This document shows positions 21,151 through 30,835 of a stretch of DNA of 64,000 nt, in pieces. How positions within the stretch are numbered: the stretch's first letter is position 1; every line of letters begins with the position of its first letter. This DNA comes from Dugong dugon (Eukaryota; Chordata; Mammalia; Sirenia; Dugongidae): assembly GCA_030035585.1 (NCBI GenBank), contig CM057482.1:12077001-12141000 (forward strand), written 5' to 3'. The notes beneath the pieces are model-generated. The model saw nothing but the letters and a program-made list of their open reading frames with translations. It was not told where the DNA came from and did not search any database. The translations under genes were made by a program, and so were the position numbers.

Positions 21151-21744
21151 CAGTAAACCCTGAATTAATCCTGGGACTGTCCTCTTCCTTACTTACAGTG
21201 TGATCTCAGTCAAGGACTGGACTTCCTAGGCCCTCAGTCTCCCCACCATGTCTGGGCACAGGGATCTTTGTGGTGGGATGCAAGATGCTTCCCCAGCAGC
21301 CTAGCACTCTGGTCCCAGGAGACCAGGGTAGGAAGGAGCCCTTCCGTGTCAGGCCAGAGTGGAGGCTGCTCCAGCGGCCAGGCCAGCTTCCTCTGAATTC
21401 TTCCGGCCACCTCATGATCCAGGCTCCAAACTCTCATGCAGGTTGTTTCTGGAAATTCCAGGAAACCTGACCAGAAGGCCCTTAGCCCCAGGGCCTCTGG
21501 CGCTCCTGCAGTGATGGCGCCTGGCCACCAGATGGCCCCACGCAGACCGCTGCAGTCTCAAGGAAGAGGCCTTGGAGTTCTAGATCAGACATCCATTTAG
21601 AGCAGGCGCTGTCTCATCCACACTGCTGCTAGCCTTGGGTTACCGCCAGGGAAACTGACCCGCCACGGTCACTTGGCCCGCACGTTATGCTTCCCAGGGT
21701 TTTATTTTTTTTAAACGCGGTTGAGCAAGGCCCAGATGAGATTC
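21151..21744. other. Single-copy GC-rich sequence
   Basis: No gene recognised. Contains the strongest CTCF-like site of the window. Confidence 0.45.
21522..21539 (+). promoter_or_regulatory. CTCF-like motif (strongest here)
   Basis: TGGCCACCAGATGGCCCC matches the full CTCF consensus TGGCCASYAGRKGGCRSY at nearly every position, including the 5' TGGCCA. It is outside any repeat. Confidence 0.55.
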
Positions 21745-21915
21745 TTGCTTGGTCTCTCCCCAGGAGCTTGGCAGAGTTACTGGACTTCTTAAGGCCTCAG
21801 TTTCCACATTTGCAGAAAGGTGCAAGTCACCTCTGCTGGGCTTTCTTTACGGGAGTCTGGGAGTCAGGTCAAACACTGAGCTTCGGTTTCCGCATCTGTG
21901 AAATTTTGTAACGGC
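21745..21915 (+). mobile_element. MIR pieces
   Basis: TAAGGCCTCAGTTTCCACAT and a second similar piece, GAGCTTCGGTTTCCGCATCTG, lie about 70 bases apart. Confidence 0.65.
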
Positions 21916-21933
21916 TGCCTTGCACTGGGGTAA

Positions 21934-22145
21934 GGAGCACTGGTGGCGCAGTGATTAAACACTCAGCTGCGAACCAAAAGGTTGGTGGTTCGAACCCACC
22001 AGCTGCTCCACAGGAGAAAGATGTGGCAGTCTGCTTCCGTAAAGATTACAGCCTTGGAAACCCTATGGGCCAGTTCTACTCTGTCCTCTAGGGTCACTAT
22101 GAGTCAGAATTGACTCGACAGCAGTGGGTTTGGTTTTTTGGTTTA
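21934..22145 (+). mobile_element. AfroSINE, long form, near intact
   Basis: Head GGAGCACTGGTGGCGCAGTG, B-box-like GGTTCGAACCC, spacer GTAAAGATTACAGCC, tail GAGTCAGAATTGACTCG, then TTTGGTTTTTTGGTTT. Confidence 0.97.
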
Positions 22146-22314
22146 CACTATGGTGAAGATGTATAGCCGGCCCACAAGCAAACGTGACTTGAGGCATTAA
22201 GCTTGCAGGCCAAAATACGCCCCCTACAGGTGAGCCTTGCATCTGCCTTCTGCTCCCAGGACAGCCTCAGAATAGCCAGCATCCGACGGCAGAGCAGGAA
22301 GAGGCGCATCTCAC

Positions 22315-22420
22315 CTACACCTTCCATTCCTCAGATGGAGAAAAGTGAGGTCCAGAGAGGGCCAGTGATTTGCCCAAGGTCTCACAGCTCCACCTGATTA
22401 GATCAGAACCCAGATCACCA
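22315..22420 (-). mobile_element. MIR
   Basis: GGTCCAGAGAGGGCCAGTG, CCCAAGGTCTCACAGCTCC. Confidence 0.75.
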
Positions 22421-23299
22421 GCCACCAGAGCTGGACTCTGTTAGTCCTGGGAACAGCTGTCATTCACACTTTTCTTACCTCTGCCCTGAGATCCAGCAAA
22501 GAATTCTGTGTGAGGAAGGTAGGGAGCTCCTGCAGCTGGGCTGGAACAGGCACATAAGAGACCACTGAAAATTGGAGACCACACTGCTTCTGAGGGGAGC
22601 CCAAACTTCCCTCAGGTCTCCCATGGAAAAGCCCCTCAGGGCTCACCTGCACAGACCCTTGGGGGACCGTGTTGCGCTTCTGTTCATACGGTGTATCTAC
22701 GCTTTTATTTATGAAACAAAAAAGCTTCTGTTCTCTGTTAATTAGAGGGTTCATATAAACCCTCTCCCCCCAGCTCAGGATGTGGAGGGCAAGAGGAAAA
22801 AGCCAATAAAAGTATAAAATATGAAATTCCAGATGCATCGGGCAGGACCAGGCTTCCAGCCTGGGAAGAGAGAGATGGGTATATTACCCCAAATTAGTAA
22901 ATGTCCAGAATCCCAGGCTGACCACATGCATATTTTGTAAAGAACATGCTAGTGACTTTGGACTCATTCATATCAACTGTAACTGACCGATGGAGTGGCT
23001 TTTCCTTGAGAGGGTTTGAAGTGGGGAGGAGAGCGGGAGCAGGGCCCTGACGGCCTGGTAGGGGCAGGGCAGAGGGTCAGGGATGTGCACAGAGAGTGGA
23101 AACCATAAGTCCCAGAGACTGATAGTATTGACCATACATACCCCAGAAGGAAATGGGGATTTGCTGGTTGTTTCCAGGAGAGGCCTGGGTTGCAGGAGGC
23201 AGAGGACTCAGTTTCCATGAGCCAGTGCTTGTAACCTGGCGGGGAGAAGGGGCATCCTGTAACCCAGAATTTCCCCCAGGATAAGGGGCTGGGCCCCAC
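22421..23299. other. Single-copy sequence; possible conserved block 22670-22850
   Basis: Repeat-free. The stretch 22670-22850 is AT-richer and carries homeodomain and AT-hook-like words (CTGTTAATTAGAG, CCAATAAAAGTATAAAAT). Frames on the minus strand (22464-22838, 22973-23422) have no familiar domain. Confidence 0.4.
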
Positions 23300-23410
23300 A
23301 GCTGCCCGAGAAACAGGCACTGTCATCACCCCCATTTCCCTCCCAGGAGACTGAGGCCCAGAGAGAGGGCGGATTGCCCAAGAGCCACACCAGGTGAGTG
23401 TCAGGACACA
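23300..23410 (-). mobile_element. MIR
   Basis: CCATTTCCCTCCCAGGAGACTG and GAGGCCCAGAGAGAGGGCGG. Confidence 0.75.
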
Positions 23411-23444
23411 TAGAAGATCCAAGGTCTCCTATGTCGTTACTTTT

Positions 23445-23635
23445 TACTCACATTCTACCCGAGTCTGAATTCCTGGCTCTGCGTCCCTGGAAGTTACCAA
23501 ACCTCTCTGAGACTCAGCTTTCCTTATCTGGAAAATGAGGGTGATAGCACCTATTTCCTGGGGTTGTTGACAGTATTTGATGCTGTATGAAAGGGTGTGG
23601 CCCACAATAAGCATAGAATCAGTGGTAGCTGGGTT
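23445..23635 (+). mobile_element. MIR
   Basis: GAATTCCTGGCTCTGCGTCC, GAGACTCAGCTTTCCTTATC and TGAGGGTGATAGCACCTA. Confidence 0.85.
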
Positions 23636-24274
23636 ACAGAGGAGTCAAATCTTCCTTGGGGGCAGGATTCTAAAGGCAGCTTAATGCAAAACATTCCCCC
23701 TGAAAATCCTTTAGTGGGGAGCCATCAAGAGTTAACTCCTCAGTGATGGTGTGGGGAACCATCCTCTGGGGAGAAAGAGTGAGACTTTAGGATTGTCAGG
23801 AGCTAAGAGATAAGGCATTGAGGCAGGCAAACAGTGTGCATTGGAAGGAGTACTAGGGACGCCTGTAGGCACAGGAGGTCGTCAGTGCCAGGATGGGTAG
23901 GGCCTTGAATGCCAGGCCTGGAAGTCAGGACGTGGAGATGTTGAGATGTCTGATTTGGGCAGTGGGGTCCTTAAGGGGAGCGTCCCTGTGTGCCTATGTG
24001 AATTTCCACCCACCACCACATTGGTTTCTCTATCTGAAGGCTGGGACCAGTTTATGGCCCCCCAGCTGCCCCTAAGCCGTCTCTCCCAGCCCCACCCTGC
24101 CTTCCCCTCCCCAGCTCTCCTCTTTCCTTGCTGTCCGGCAACCAACTGAATTTTATGTGGGGAATTTGAGGAATTTGAAAAAGCAGAATGCAAATGCCAC
24201 GGTTATTGATTTCCTTGTCAGCCTCTAAGGGGGGGGAGGGGAAGCCCCTTTTTGTGGGGCAGTGGGAAAAGGAG
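23636..24274. other. Single-copy sequence with an octamer motif
   Basis: An L2-like scrap may lie near 23890-23920 (GGTAGGGCCTTGAATGCCAGG). ATGCAAAT (POU/octamer) at 24188-24195 lies in a repeat-free AT-rich stretch. Confidence 0.4.
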
Positions 24275-24395
24275 TGTGGAGGTCTGGGTTCTGGTCCCGC
24301 GTCTGATGCCCAGGGCCTGGTGGTCAGGGCAAGTACCTCACCCTCGCCCGTGCTTCAGCCCCCCTCTGTGAAAAGGAGGCAACATCCTCCTAGAG
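24275..24395 (+). mobile_element. MIR (divergent)
   Basis: GGTCTGGGTTCTGGTCCCG and GTGCTTCAGCCCCCCTCTGTG keep MIR order. Confidence 0.55.
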
Positions 24396-24404
24396 AGGGT
24401 CCCT

Positions 24405-24520
24405 GTACACTGTAAGTTTACTATCGATTTTTCCATCCCTTCATTTTACAGATGCGGGAACTGAATTCCAGAGAGCACTTGTCTGGGGTCCCTAGGGCAG
24501 ACCTGGGCCAGGGTCACAGC
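24405..24520 (-). mobile_element. MIR
   Basis: TTCATTTTACAGATGCGGGAAC and GGCAGACCTGGGCCAGGG. Confidence 0.65.
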
Positions 24521-24529
24521 CCTGATGGG

Positions 24530-24915
24530 GGCGGCGGCTAGGAGACACTCCCTGGGGCGCTGCCGCCGGCTGAGGTGGAGGGGCGGCCCCTAGTGTCAGC
24601 GCCCTCTGGCCCCTCGGGGCCCTGGGCGCGCCCGTTGCCCCCGCCCGCTGTGGCCACCACCCCCGTGTCCGCCGGCTGTGGGCGCCTGGGAGCCGCGCCC
24701 AGGCCGGGACGCCTCTGTCTCCTGCGGCCGCGGCGTCTCCGAGTCTCGCCCGCCCGAGCGAGCGAGCTCCGGGCGTTATCTGCGCTCACCGACCCGGCCC
24801 CTTCCCGCCAGGGCCGGGGCCCGCCTTGGCGACGGGCCTCTCCCGCCTTATCGGCCGACCCCTCGAGCCAGCGAGCGACGGGCCCCGCGCCCTCACGCCG
24901 ACCCGGGCGCAAACC
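24530..24915. promoter_or_regulatory. Dense CpG island
   Basis: By eye there are about 55 CpG in about 390 bases at very high GC, against very few CpG in the surrounding sequence. No repeat explains it. It could be a promoter with first exon, or an orphan island acting as an enhancer. It has no TATA box that I can place. Frames are open on both strands (24575-25081 plus, 24538-25008 minus), which CpG-rich DNA produces by chance. Contains GATA-type words TTATCT (about 24776) and CCTTATCGG (24846-24854). Confidence 0.85.
24598..24611 (-). promoter_or_regulatory. CTCF-like motif in the CpG island
   Basis: AGCGCCCTCTGGCC is the reverse of a CCAGAGGGCGCT-type CTCF core. It is the only minus-strand candidate of good quality that I noted. 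Confidence 0.4.
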
Positions 24916-25364
24916 CAGTCCCTGGTGGCCCCTCCCAGGGGTGCCCTTCTCTAGGGTGTCCCCGCCCAGGCCAAGCTTCTGGGAGCGTCTTCCCCAAGGG
25001 GACACCACGTCAAAAAAGGGGTTTTGTCAGATTTGTCCTTCCTTTAAAAGAGAAGCCGAACTATGCTTAATCAAATTTTAGTCACGTTTTAGAGTTTCAC
25101 AAGAGACGCAAAGTTCTGCAAAACAAAACAAAAATCAAAACCACCCAACCCCTAAACGCTCTATACATCAGTGACCAGTGTTGTAATAGTGACATGGGGC
25201 ATCTGGAGTGCTTGTCACGGGATGTCTCTAAAATGCTTCTGCTCGGGCCTTCATGTGTTAAATGTGGCACCTTTTGGAACCTCAGCTCCCTCCCCCACCC
25301 CTGAAACATTTGAGTCTGTAGGTCATGGAGCTCCCCGTAGTGCTGGTGGCAGAGAAAGAGGGTG
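24916..25364. other. Single-copy sequence beside the CpG island
   Basis: GC falls sharply after about 25000. No exon or repeat is recognised. Confidence 0.4.
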
Positions 25365-25545
25365 CAGCCCTTTGTAATAACAATTTGGCAATATAGATGG
25401 AATGCCATAAAAGTATTTGTACCCTTTGACTCAGTAATCTCACTCTGGGAACGTATCCCAAGGAAATAGTTCAGCAGCAGCAAAAAGAAAATAAAAATTA
25501 TGGGCTCATCAATGTGCTATTTGTAACAGCTAGTGGGCATATTTT
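25365..25545 (+). mobile_element. Old L1 ORF2 fragment
   Basis: AACAATTTGGCAATATAGATG, CTTTGACTCAGTAATCTCAC and GTATCCCAAGGAAATA match the L1 ORF2 3' region. Confidence 0.75.
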
Positions 25546-25584
25546 TCTAAATGAAAAATCGAAATACACAAATCACATGAAACT

Positions 25585-25735
25585 GGATTTGAACTCGCCA
25601 TGGTCACCTACAAGCCTTGGGTAAATCGCCTAACCTCGCTGAGTTTCCGGTTCTGAATCTGGAAAGTAGGTAACCCCACGGCTCCCAGGGCTTTTGCAAA
25701 GATTCCAGGAAACAACCTGTAAAAGCATTTCTAGT
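25585..25735 (+). mobile_element. MIR
   Basis: ACTGGATTTGAACTCGCC, CCTTGGGTAAATCGCCTAACC and GTTTCCGGTTCTGAATCTG. Confidence 0.75.
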
Positions 25736-25854
25736 GCAGGTTCTGGAGTAGAGAAAGAATTTAAACGTTTATTTTCTCTCTTACCCCACCCTTACAGAAA
25801 TGGAAGTATGGAATGTTTCAGGTTATGCTTGTAAATACTAGATAAATTATACGT

Positions 25855-26065
25855 GGTGGTTAAGACTGGGATTTTTGAGTTTTACTACCTTGGGTTGGAT
25901 TAGAATTCACTCCTTATTTACTAGCTGTGTGATCCTGACCAGATGTGTTCTCTCGTTTGTAAAACAGAGATAATAGAATCTACCCATGGGATTACTGTAA
26001 GGGTTAAATGAGTTAATAGGGGTGAAGTGTTTAGGTCTGTGACTGATATATAGCAAACACGCCAT
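25855..26065 (+). mobile_element. MIR, near full length
   Basis: TTAGAATTCACTCCTTATTTAC, AGCTGTGTGATCCTGACC and AAGGGTTAAATGAGTTAAT. Confidence 0.88.
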
Positions 26066-26069
26066 AATC

Positions 26070-26240
26070 TTGTTGTTAGTTGCTGTTGAGTCGATTCCGA
26101 GTCATGGCGACCCCACTTGTGTCAGAGTAGAACTGTGCTCCACAGGGTTTTCGGTGGCGAATTTTTTGGAAGCAGTTCTCCAGGCCTTTCTTCCAAGGAG
26201 CCTCTGGGTGGACTCAAACTACCAACCTTTCGGTTAGACG
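26070..26240 (-). mobile_element. AfroSINE, TCCCTGG subtype, head missing
   Basis: Reverse copy: GTTGAGTCGATTCCGAGTCA, CTGTGCTCCACAGGGTTTTC, CTTTCGGTTAGACGC. It stops where the pyrimidine tract begins. Confidence 0.92.
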
Positions 26241-26243
26241 CTT

Positions 26244-26326
26244 TTTCTTTTTTCCCTCCTCTCTTCTTTCGTTTCTCCTTCTCTCCCTCCCTTCTTCCTT
26301 CTTTCCTTCCTTCCCTCCTTCCAGCC
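26244..26326. repeat. Polypyrimidine (CTTC/TTCC) tract
   Basis: About 80 bases almost purely C and T on this strand, with TTCC units. It joins the truncated SINE directly and could form triplex DNA. The small frame across it is spurious. Confidence 0.9.
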
Positions 26327-26419
26327 CAGCTGAATTAAGTGACTTGCCTAAAGCAACTTACAAATGACATGAAGTCCTAGTCCTTCTGACCGTTGGCCCT
26401 TCACCTCAGGGAAGAGAGC

Positions 26420-26590
26420 AAAGGAACTCACATGTCCAAGCTCCATGCTGGGTACTTCTAAACAACACAATGAGACAGGCTTATTACCTCTACTTCCTCA
26501 TCTACAGATGAGGAAACTGAGGCTCAGCAGGATAGTACCTGCCTGAGATAACACAGTGGAATGGAGCCAGGTCTGTCCAGTTCCGCTTCT
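26420..26590 (-). mobile_element. MIR
   Basis: CTACAGATGAGGAAACTGAGG and GGAGCCAGGTCTGTCCAG. Confidence 0.85.
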
Positions 26591-26604
26591 CTGGAACAGC
26601 AATT

Positions 26605-26800
26605 ACAGCTGATATGCACTGCGGGCCTTTGTGACCCTAGGCAAGTGCCTAAGGTGTGTTATCTCAATGCATCTTCCTAATAGCACTACAAGAGTGGTTT
26701 TGTCATTTCCCCATTTTACAGATGAGGAAGGGAAGTCTCCAAGCTCAGGGTCACATAGTTGACTAACGGAGGAGCTGGGATCCAAACACAGACTGTCTCC
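26605..26800 (-). mobile_element. MIR
   Basis: CATTTTACAGATGAGGAAGG, GGTCACATAGTTGACTAACG and GGATCCAAACACAGACTG. Confidence 0.85.
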
Positions 26801-27159
26801 CTAATCACCACACCCTGCCCCAGGCTTGGCTCAGCCTCCCTTCCCTTCAAACCTCTGACAGAAGCCATTCAGTCAGGTCACCACAGAGGTTATGATTGTG
26901 TTACGGACAACTGTTTTATTGCAGCTGATTAGGTTAACATCTGATTGAGTTATTCGTCATCCTTCTACTAAAAATGATAGCTGAAGCTGTAGCTTCTCAG
27001 GTACAGAGGGTCCGTCAGTCAATCTCAGATACACAGAGGAAGGTGTGATGATCCGAAGTGAGTCTGAGGGGCAGGAGAGCCTTGAAGGGTGCTGGATTTC
27101 ACCTTGTTGTGAGGAAGGGCATCCTAGGAAAATATGGAACAGCGTAAATATGAAAATAA
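26801..27159. other. Single-copy sequence
   Basis: Nothing recognisable. Confidence 0.4.
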
Positions 27160-27340
27160 AAATGTCGGCCAGCACTTACACAGTATTTACTCTGTGCCAG
27201 AGCTGTCCTAAGCACAAACTCATCTAATTCACAATTCTATGAGGTAGGTACTATTCCTATTCCCTTACAGGTTAGGAAAGTGAGGCTCCGAGAGGTCAGT
27301 AACCTGTCCAAGGACACACAGCTAGAGTGAGAAGGGACTG
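27160..27340 (-). mobile_element. MIR, near full length
   Basis: TTTACTCTGTGCCAGAGCTG, TATGAGGTAGGTACTATTCC and GGACACACAGCTAGAGTG. Confidence 0.9.
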
Positions 27341-27839
27341 GGCCAGTGCTGCAGCCCAGCAACTCCCTATTGGAAGCTGTGTGTATGCACAGAAGACCCT
27401 ATTAACATTTTTATTCATTCAATATTTTTATTTTTAAGCAGAAGGGGGCCCTTTGGTAAAGGGGTAGCTACCCAGAGCTCCTCAGCCTTCAGGAGCTCGG
27501 TCTGAAATCCTCTCTGAGCTGCATCTATAAGACGGGGACAATGATTCTGCTCCCCTAAGTTCCCTGTAGGAGCCTGCCCCCTCTGCCGACAGCAGAGGGA
27601 ATTCTCAGCTTTGTGGCAAAGCACTGGGGCATCAGGTGGAGGTGCTGTTCCTAGTTGCTCGGGGTTCTGCCCTGGGTCTCTCCTCCAGCCCTGTGCCCCT
27701 AGCCAAGCTGCCCTGCCCTGCAGGGGCGTGGGAGCTGGGGCTTTTCCTGCCACCACTCCTGCACAGGAGCCAGCGCAGCTCGGCCTGGGAGGTCCGGGAG
27801 CAGTCGCGCACCCAGAGCCTCCCTGGCCATGACCCTTGG
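27341..27839. other. Single-copy GC-rich sequence
   Basis: Frames overlap on both strands (27415-27882 and 27632-27934 minus, 27611-27832 and 27636-27872 plus) with no familiar domain. Not called as coding. Confidence 0.45.
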
Positions 27840-28005
27840 ATTCTGGCTCCTTCCCCCGCCCCAGCTGTGTGACCCTGGGCAAGTGTCTTAACCTCCTGGA
27901 GCCTTAGCTTGCTCATCTGAAGACAAAGTGACATCAGCAGCTGCTTGCCTGGGTGGTGTGAGAGTTAGTAAGAGCACACGTGTTGGGTGCCCAGAGCAGT
28001 GCACT
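27840..28005 (+). mobile_element. MIR
   Basis: CAGCTGTGTGACCCTGGGCAA, GAGCCTTAGCTTGCTCATC. Confidence 0.85.
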
Positions 28006-28009
28006 ACAT

Positions 28010-28126
28010 AGGTGGGGGCAGTTATTTTTAATCATCCAGCAAAGACCCATGGAGTCCTCTCTGCGCCAGGTGCCAGGGGATACTGGGAGGGACAAGGCAG
28101 ACCCGTGCCCGCCCACATGGGCCTCG
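28010..28126 (-). mobile_element. L2 fragment
   Basis: CCAGGTGCCAGGGGATACTG and GGACAAGGCAGACCCGTGCC match reverse L2. Confidence 0.6.
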
Positions 28127-28134
28127 GTGTCTAG

Positions 28135-28257
28135 TAGGGTGACAAACCGTCCTGGTTTGCCTGGGACCAAGGGCTTCCCCAGGCCATGGGCTTCTCAGTG
28201 CTCACGCTGGGAAAGTCCGGGGCAAACCAGGCTAACCAGGCTAACCAGGCCACCCTG
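28135..28257. mobile_element. Very short hAT-type element
   Basis: Ends TAGGGTGAC and GCCACCCTG form inverted termini. Flanking octamers are GTGTCTAG (28127-28134) and CTGTCTAG (28258-28265), 7 of 8 identical, as expected for hAT insertions. The 3' part carries tandem ACCAGGCTA units. Confidence 0.7.
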
Positions 28258-28329
28258 CTGTCTAGTGCGGACACAGACAGGCCATCCCAAGAAGGCGTGG
28301 CCCTGAGTGTCACGGAGAAAAGAAGCTTG

Positions 28330-28480
28330 GGGTCATGGAAGGGTAGAGTGAACCCTGGGGATCAGGGAGGGTCTCTAGAGGGAGGGCCATTTCTGCTGAG
28401 GCCCTAAGGGTGACAGAGAAGGAGTTGAGCAAAGGAGGAAAGGAGGTGTGTGTCAGGGAGAGGTGTGGAGAAGAGGGTGC
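28330..28480 (-). mobile_element. L2 fragment (weak)
   Basis: GATCAGGGAGGGTCTCTAG, GCTGAGGCCCTAAGGGTGAC resemble reverse L2 internal sequence. Confidence 0.5.
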
Positions 28481-29264
28481 CGGGCAGAGGAGGGGCGTGT
28501 GGGTCGCGCAGACCCAGGCATGCCCAGAGACACGGCAGGTACACACGAGGACGCCCCCACGTGAGTGCTGCGACATGGATGTGCAGGGCAGTGGGGCAGA
28601 GAAACGTATATTTGCCTGTAGAGTCGTAAATTGCCTCTTACAGCGTTGGTCACCTCCGGGGAGAGGTCCTGAGGGGCCTGGACATAAGGGACAGAAGCTC
28701 TGTGTAGCGTTTTGAACTGAGAGAATGTAATACCTACTCCAAAAGATAAAGTAACAACCATGTAGGTCTGTGCTCACCCCCACCCCAGCTCATTCCAGCC
28801 AGGGACCTGGAGGCGTTGGTCTGGGGGCCCCCTGCACGGGCACCAGGCCGGCCCAGGAAGGGGAAGAGGCCACAGTCACACTGTCTGCCGCCTGGGCCTC
28901 CCCCAGGCCTGCTGCAGACTGAACTAACAGGCCGGCTTATCAGCTGTCGCCACTGCGTCCCACTCGGCTGCTGGGAAAGTGGCCCCCAGCCCTTTGCCGC
29001 GGACAGCACTGGCCCAGGGTGGGGGCCAGCGGGGGTGTTTTCCCAGGAGTCAGACTGGGTAGGGGGCGGTCCAGTGAGTGTATAGAGCCAGGCCTGGGGC
29101 CCAGGAGTCAGTCAATCTGCCACAGACTTGCTGTTGGCCTTGAAAGAATTAATTTTTGTTGTTACTTTACAATTATACACGTGCCGCAAGAACGCATTTT
29201 CCTTGTAAAATAGTCAGGCAACTTCTGTGAACTACAAGTTCTCCTTAGCAACAGACCTGCTGGG
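28481..29264. other. Single-copy sequence with a possible enhancer core
   Basis: Mostly repeat-free. GGCTTATCAGCTG at 28934-28946 fuses a GATA site with an E-box (CAGCTG). A MIR scrap may lie at 29105-29150. Confidence 0.4.
28925..28965. promoter_or_regulatory. GATA/E-box composite site
   Basis: On the minus strand the site reads CAGCTGATAAG, an E-box abutting a perfect GATA motif. It is embedded in GC-rich repeat-free DNA with retained CpGs, as in blood, heart or vessel enhancers. Motif evidence only. Confidence 0.35.
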
Positions 29265-29420
29265 TGCGGGGCCTGGGCTGTACTTGACAATGTACACGCC
29301 TCATGCTGTCCTCAGGTCCCTGAGAAGGTGGACACCGCAGAGACCCTTCCACAGATGAGGGAACCGAGGCCCCGACGGTGATGGCTCGTTCTCAGCCCCA
29401 GGGCGGGGCGGCAGCAGAGC
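29265..29420 (-). mobile_element. MIR (divergent)
   Basis: CCACAGATGAGGGAACCGAGG and neighbouring order of a reverse MIR. Confidence 0.6.
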
Positions 29421-29434
29421 TGGCTCCTCAACAA

Positions 29435-29600
29435 TTTTCCAATCTCTTCCAGGAACCCTAAGACGCCCCTCATTTAGATGTGGAGAAACTGAGGCCAGAG
29501 GAGGATGCCATCAGTCAAGCATCATCTGGCCTCTCTGGGCCTCCATATTCTCATCTGAGCAATGGGGTCAGAAATTTTGGCCCTGCTTCCCCTTCAGGGC
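29435..29600. mobile_element. Two adjoining MIR pieces of opposite strand
   Basis: GTGGAGAAACTGAGGCCAGAGG (reverse, about 29480) then CTCTCTGGGCCTCCATATTC (forward, about 29532). Confidence 0.6.
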
Positions 29601-30284
29601 CAGGAACTCTATGAATCTATATGCAGAAGGGTATGGGATAGGGGTTCTTCCTGGGTTAACTCTTCCCTGTATCCCAGAGGTCCCAGGCAAGTTGCTCCCC
29701 AATCACTGCCCCGTAACACCATGTCTGTCAGCCCCCACCAGGTTTGATCCCCAGAGATAGCAGGCCTGGCCTCCTGCCAGCTACCCCCTGGCTTCCTGCC
29801 CAGGGAGACCAGACTTTGGCCTCATTGGGCCCAACCCATAGCACTGGGGGTGAGGGGCCCCGCAGAGCAGGGCGGGGAGGGAAGGAGGAGAGGCCTTCAA
29901 AGCCCACTATAGCTGTGGGATTGTTTGTACAGAGACTTACGGGGAGGGGAGAGATCAGGGTTGAGGCGAAGGCTGGGGCTCGACTCCCCCAGACACCTAC
30001 CATTCAGCTCATCTGACACTGGACTCACTAGCTCTCCCTACACCTGCCATGGGTCTTGAGGGGGCCACCATCCACCTGGGCCCAGACTAGAAATCTGGGT
30101 GTTCTGCTGGCCCCTCACTTCCCAGGGCTAGTGCAAAACCAAGCCCTGTTAACTCCTGCCTCCCCACTATCTCCCCATGGCAGGCCTCCTCTCCATTACT
30201 TGAGGGGCTCAGGCTTCTTCCTCATTCTTTCACCAGGACCCTGATCCCTGTTCCCATCAGACCTCCCCTGCCCCCAGCCTTGCT
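29601..30284. other. Single-copy GC-rich sequence
   Basis: No repeat recognised. Frames are open on both strands at 29728-30016 without a known domain. Confidence 0.4.
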
Positions 30285-30702
30285 CACCATCCCCTACACA
30301 CATACACCCCTGCGGACACATACACACACACACACAGCCCTACACACACATGCACTCACATCCTTATACATATACCCCTACACACACACCCTGCACACAC
30401 ATACACACTCTGTCACACATCCTTATACATGCCCGTATACACATCCTTACACACACACACCCTTACATACACACTCACACACATCCTTACACACACATAT
30501 ACACTCGGTCACACATCCTTACACAAGCCCCTGCACGCACACACACCCTGTACACACACACACACACACACTGTCACACATCCTTACACACACATCCTGC
30601 ATACACACACACTCCATTTCACACACATCCTTACGCACACACCCTTATATACACATCCCTACACACACACACACACACACATTCACACACTCATTCCTGC
30701 TT
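30285..30702. repeat. CA-rich array with a recurring ACACATCCTTA word
   Basis: About 415 bases of CACACA-type sequence. Recurring unit words ACACATCCTTA or ACATCCTTA appear about eight times (near 30356, 30415, 30441, 30480, 30514, 30577, 30624), and CTGTCACAC or CGGTCACAC recurs. This is an irregular higher-order tandem array, not a plain dinucleotide run. All three plus frames are open across it (for example 30280-30849), which is a property of the repeat. Confidence 0.92.
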
Positions 30703-30835
30703 CTTTTCCTCAGAGTTCCCCAAATTCTGGCTCCAAAATGCAAATCTGCCCACCTCGTGCCAGTTTTAAACACTTCAGTGGCCCCCCCATACCTAGAGGA
30801 CTGTCTAGCCTCCTTAGCATGGCCTTCAAGGGGAC
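30703..30835 (+). mobile_element. L2 fragment
   Basis: TTAAACACTTCAGTGGCCCCC and CTCCTTAGCATGGCCTTCAAGG are hallmark L2 words. Confidence 0.85.

Noticed and set aside
24538-25081. Frames of 156-168 codons across the CpG island on both strands
   Set aside because: CpG-rich DNA rarely has stop codons. No conserved protein motif or splice structure is visible.
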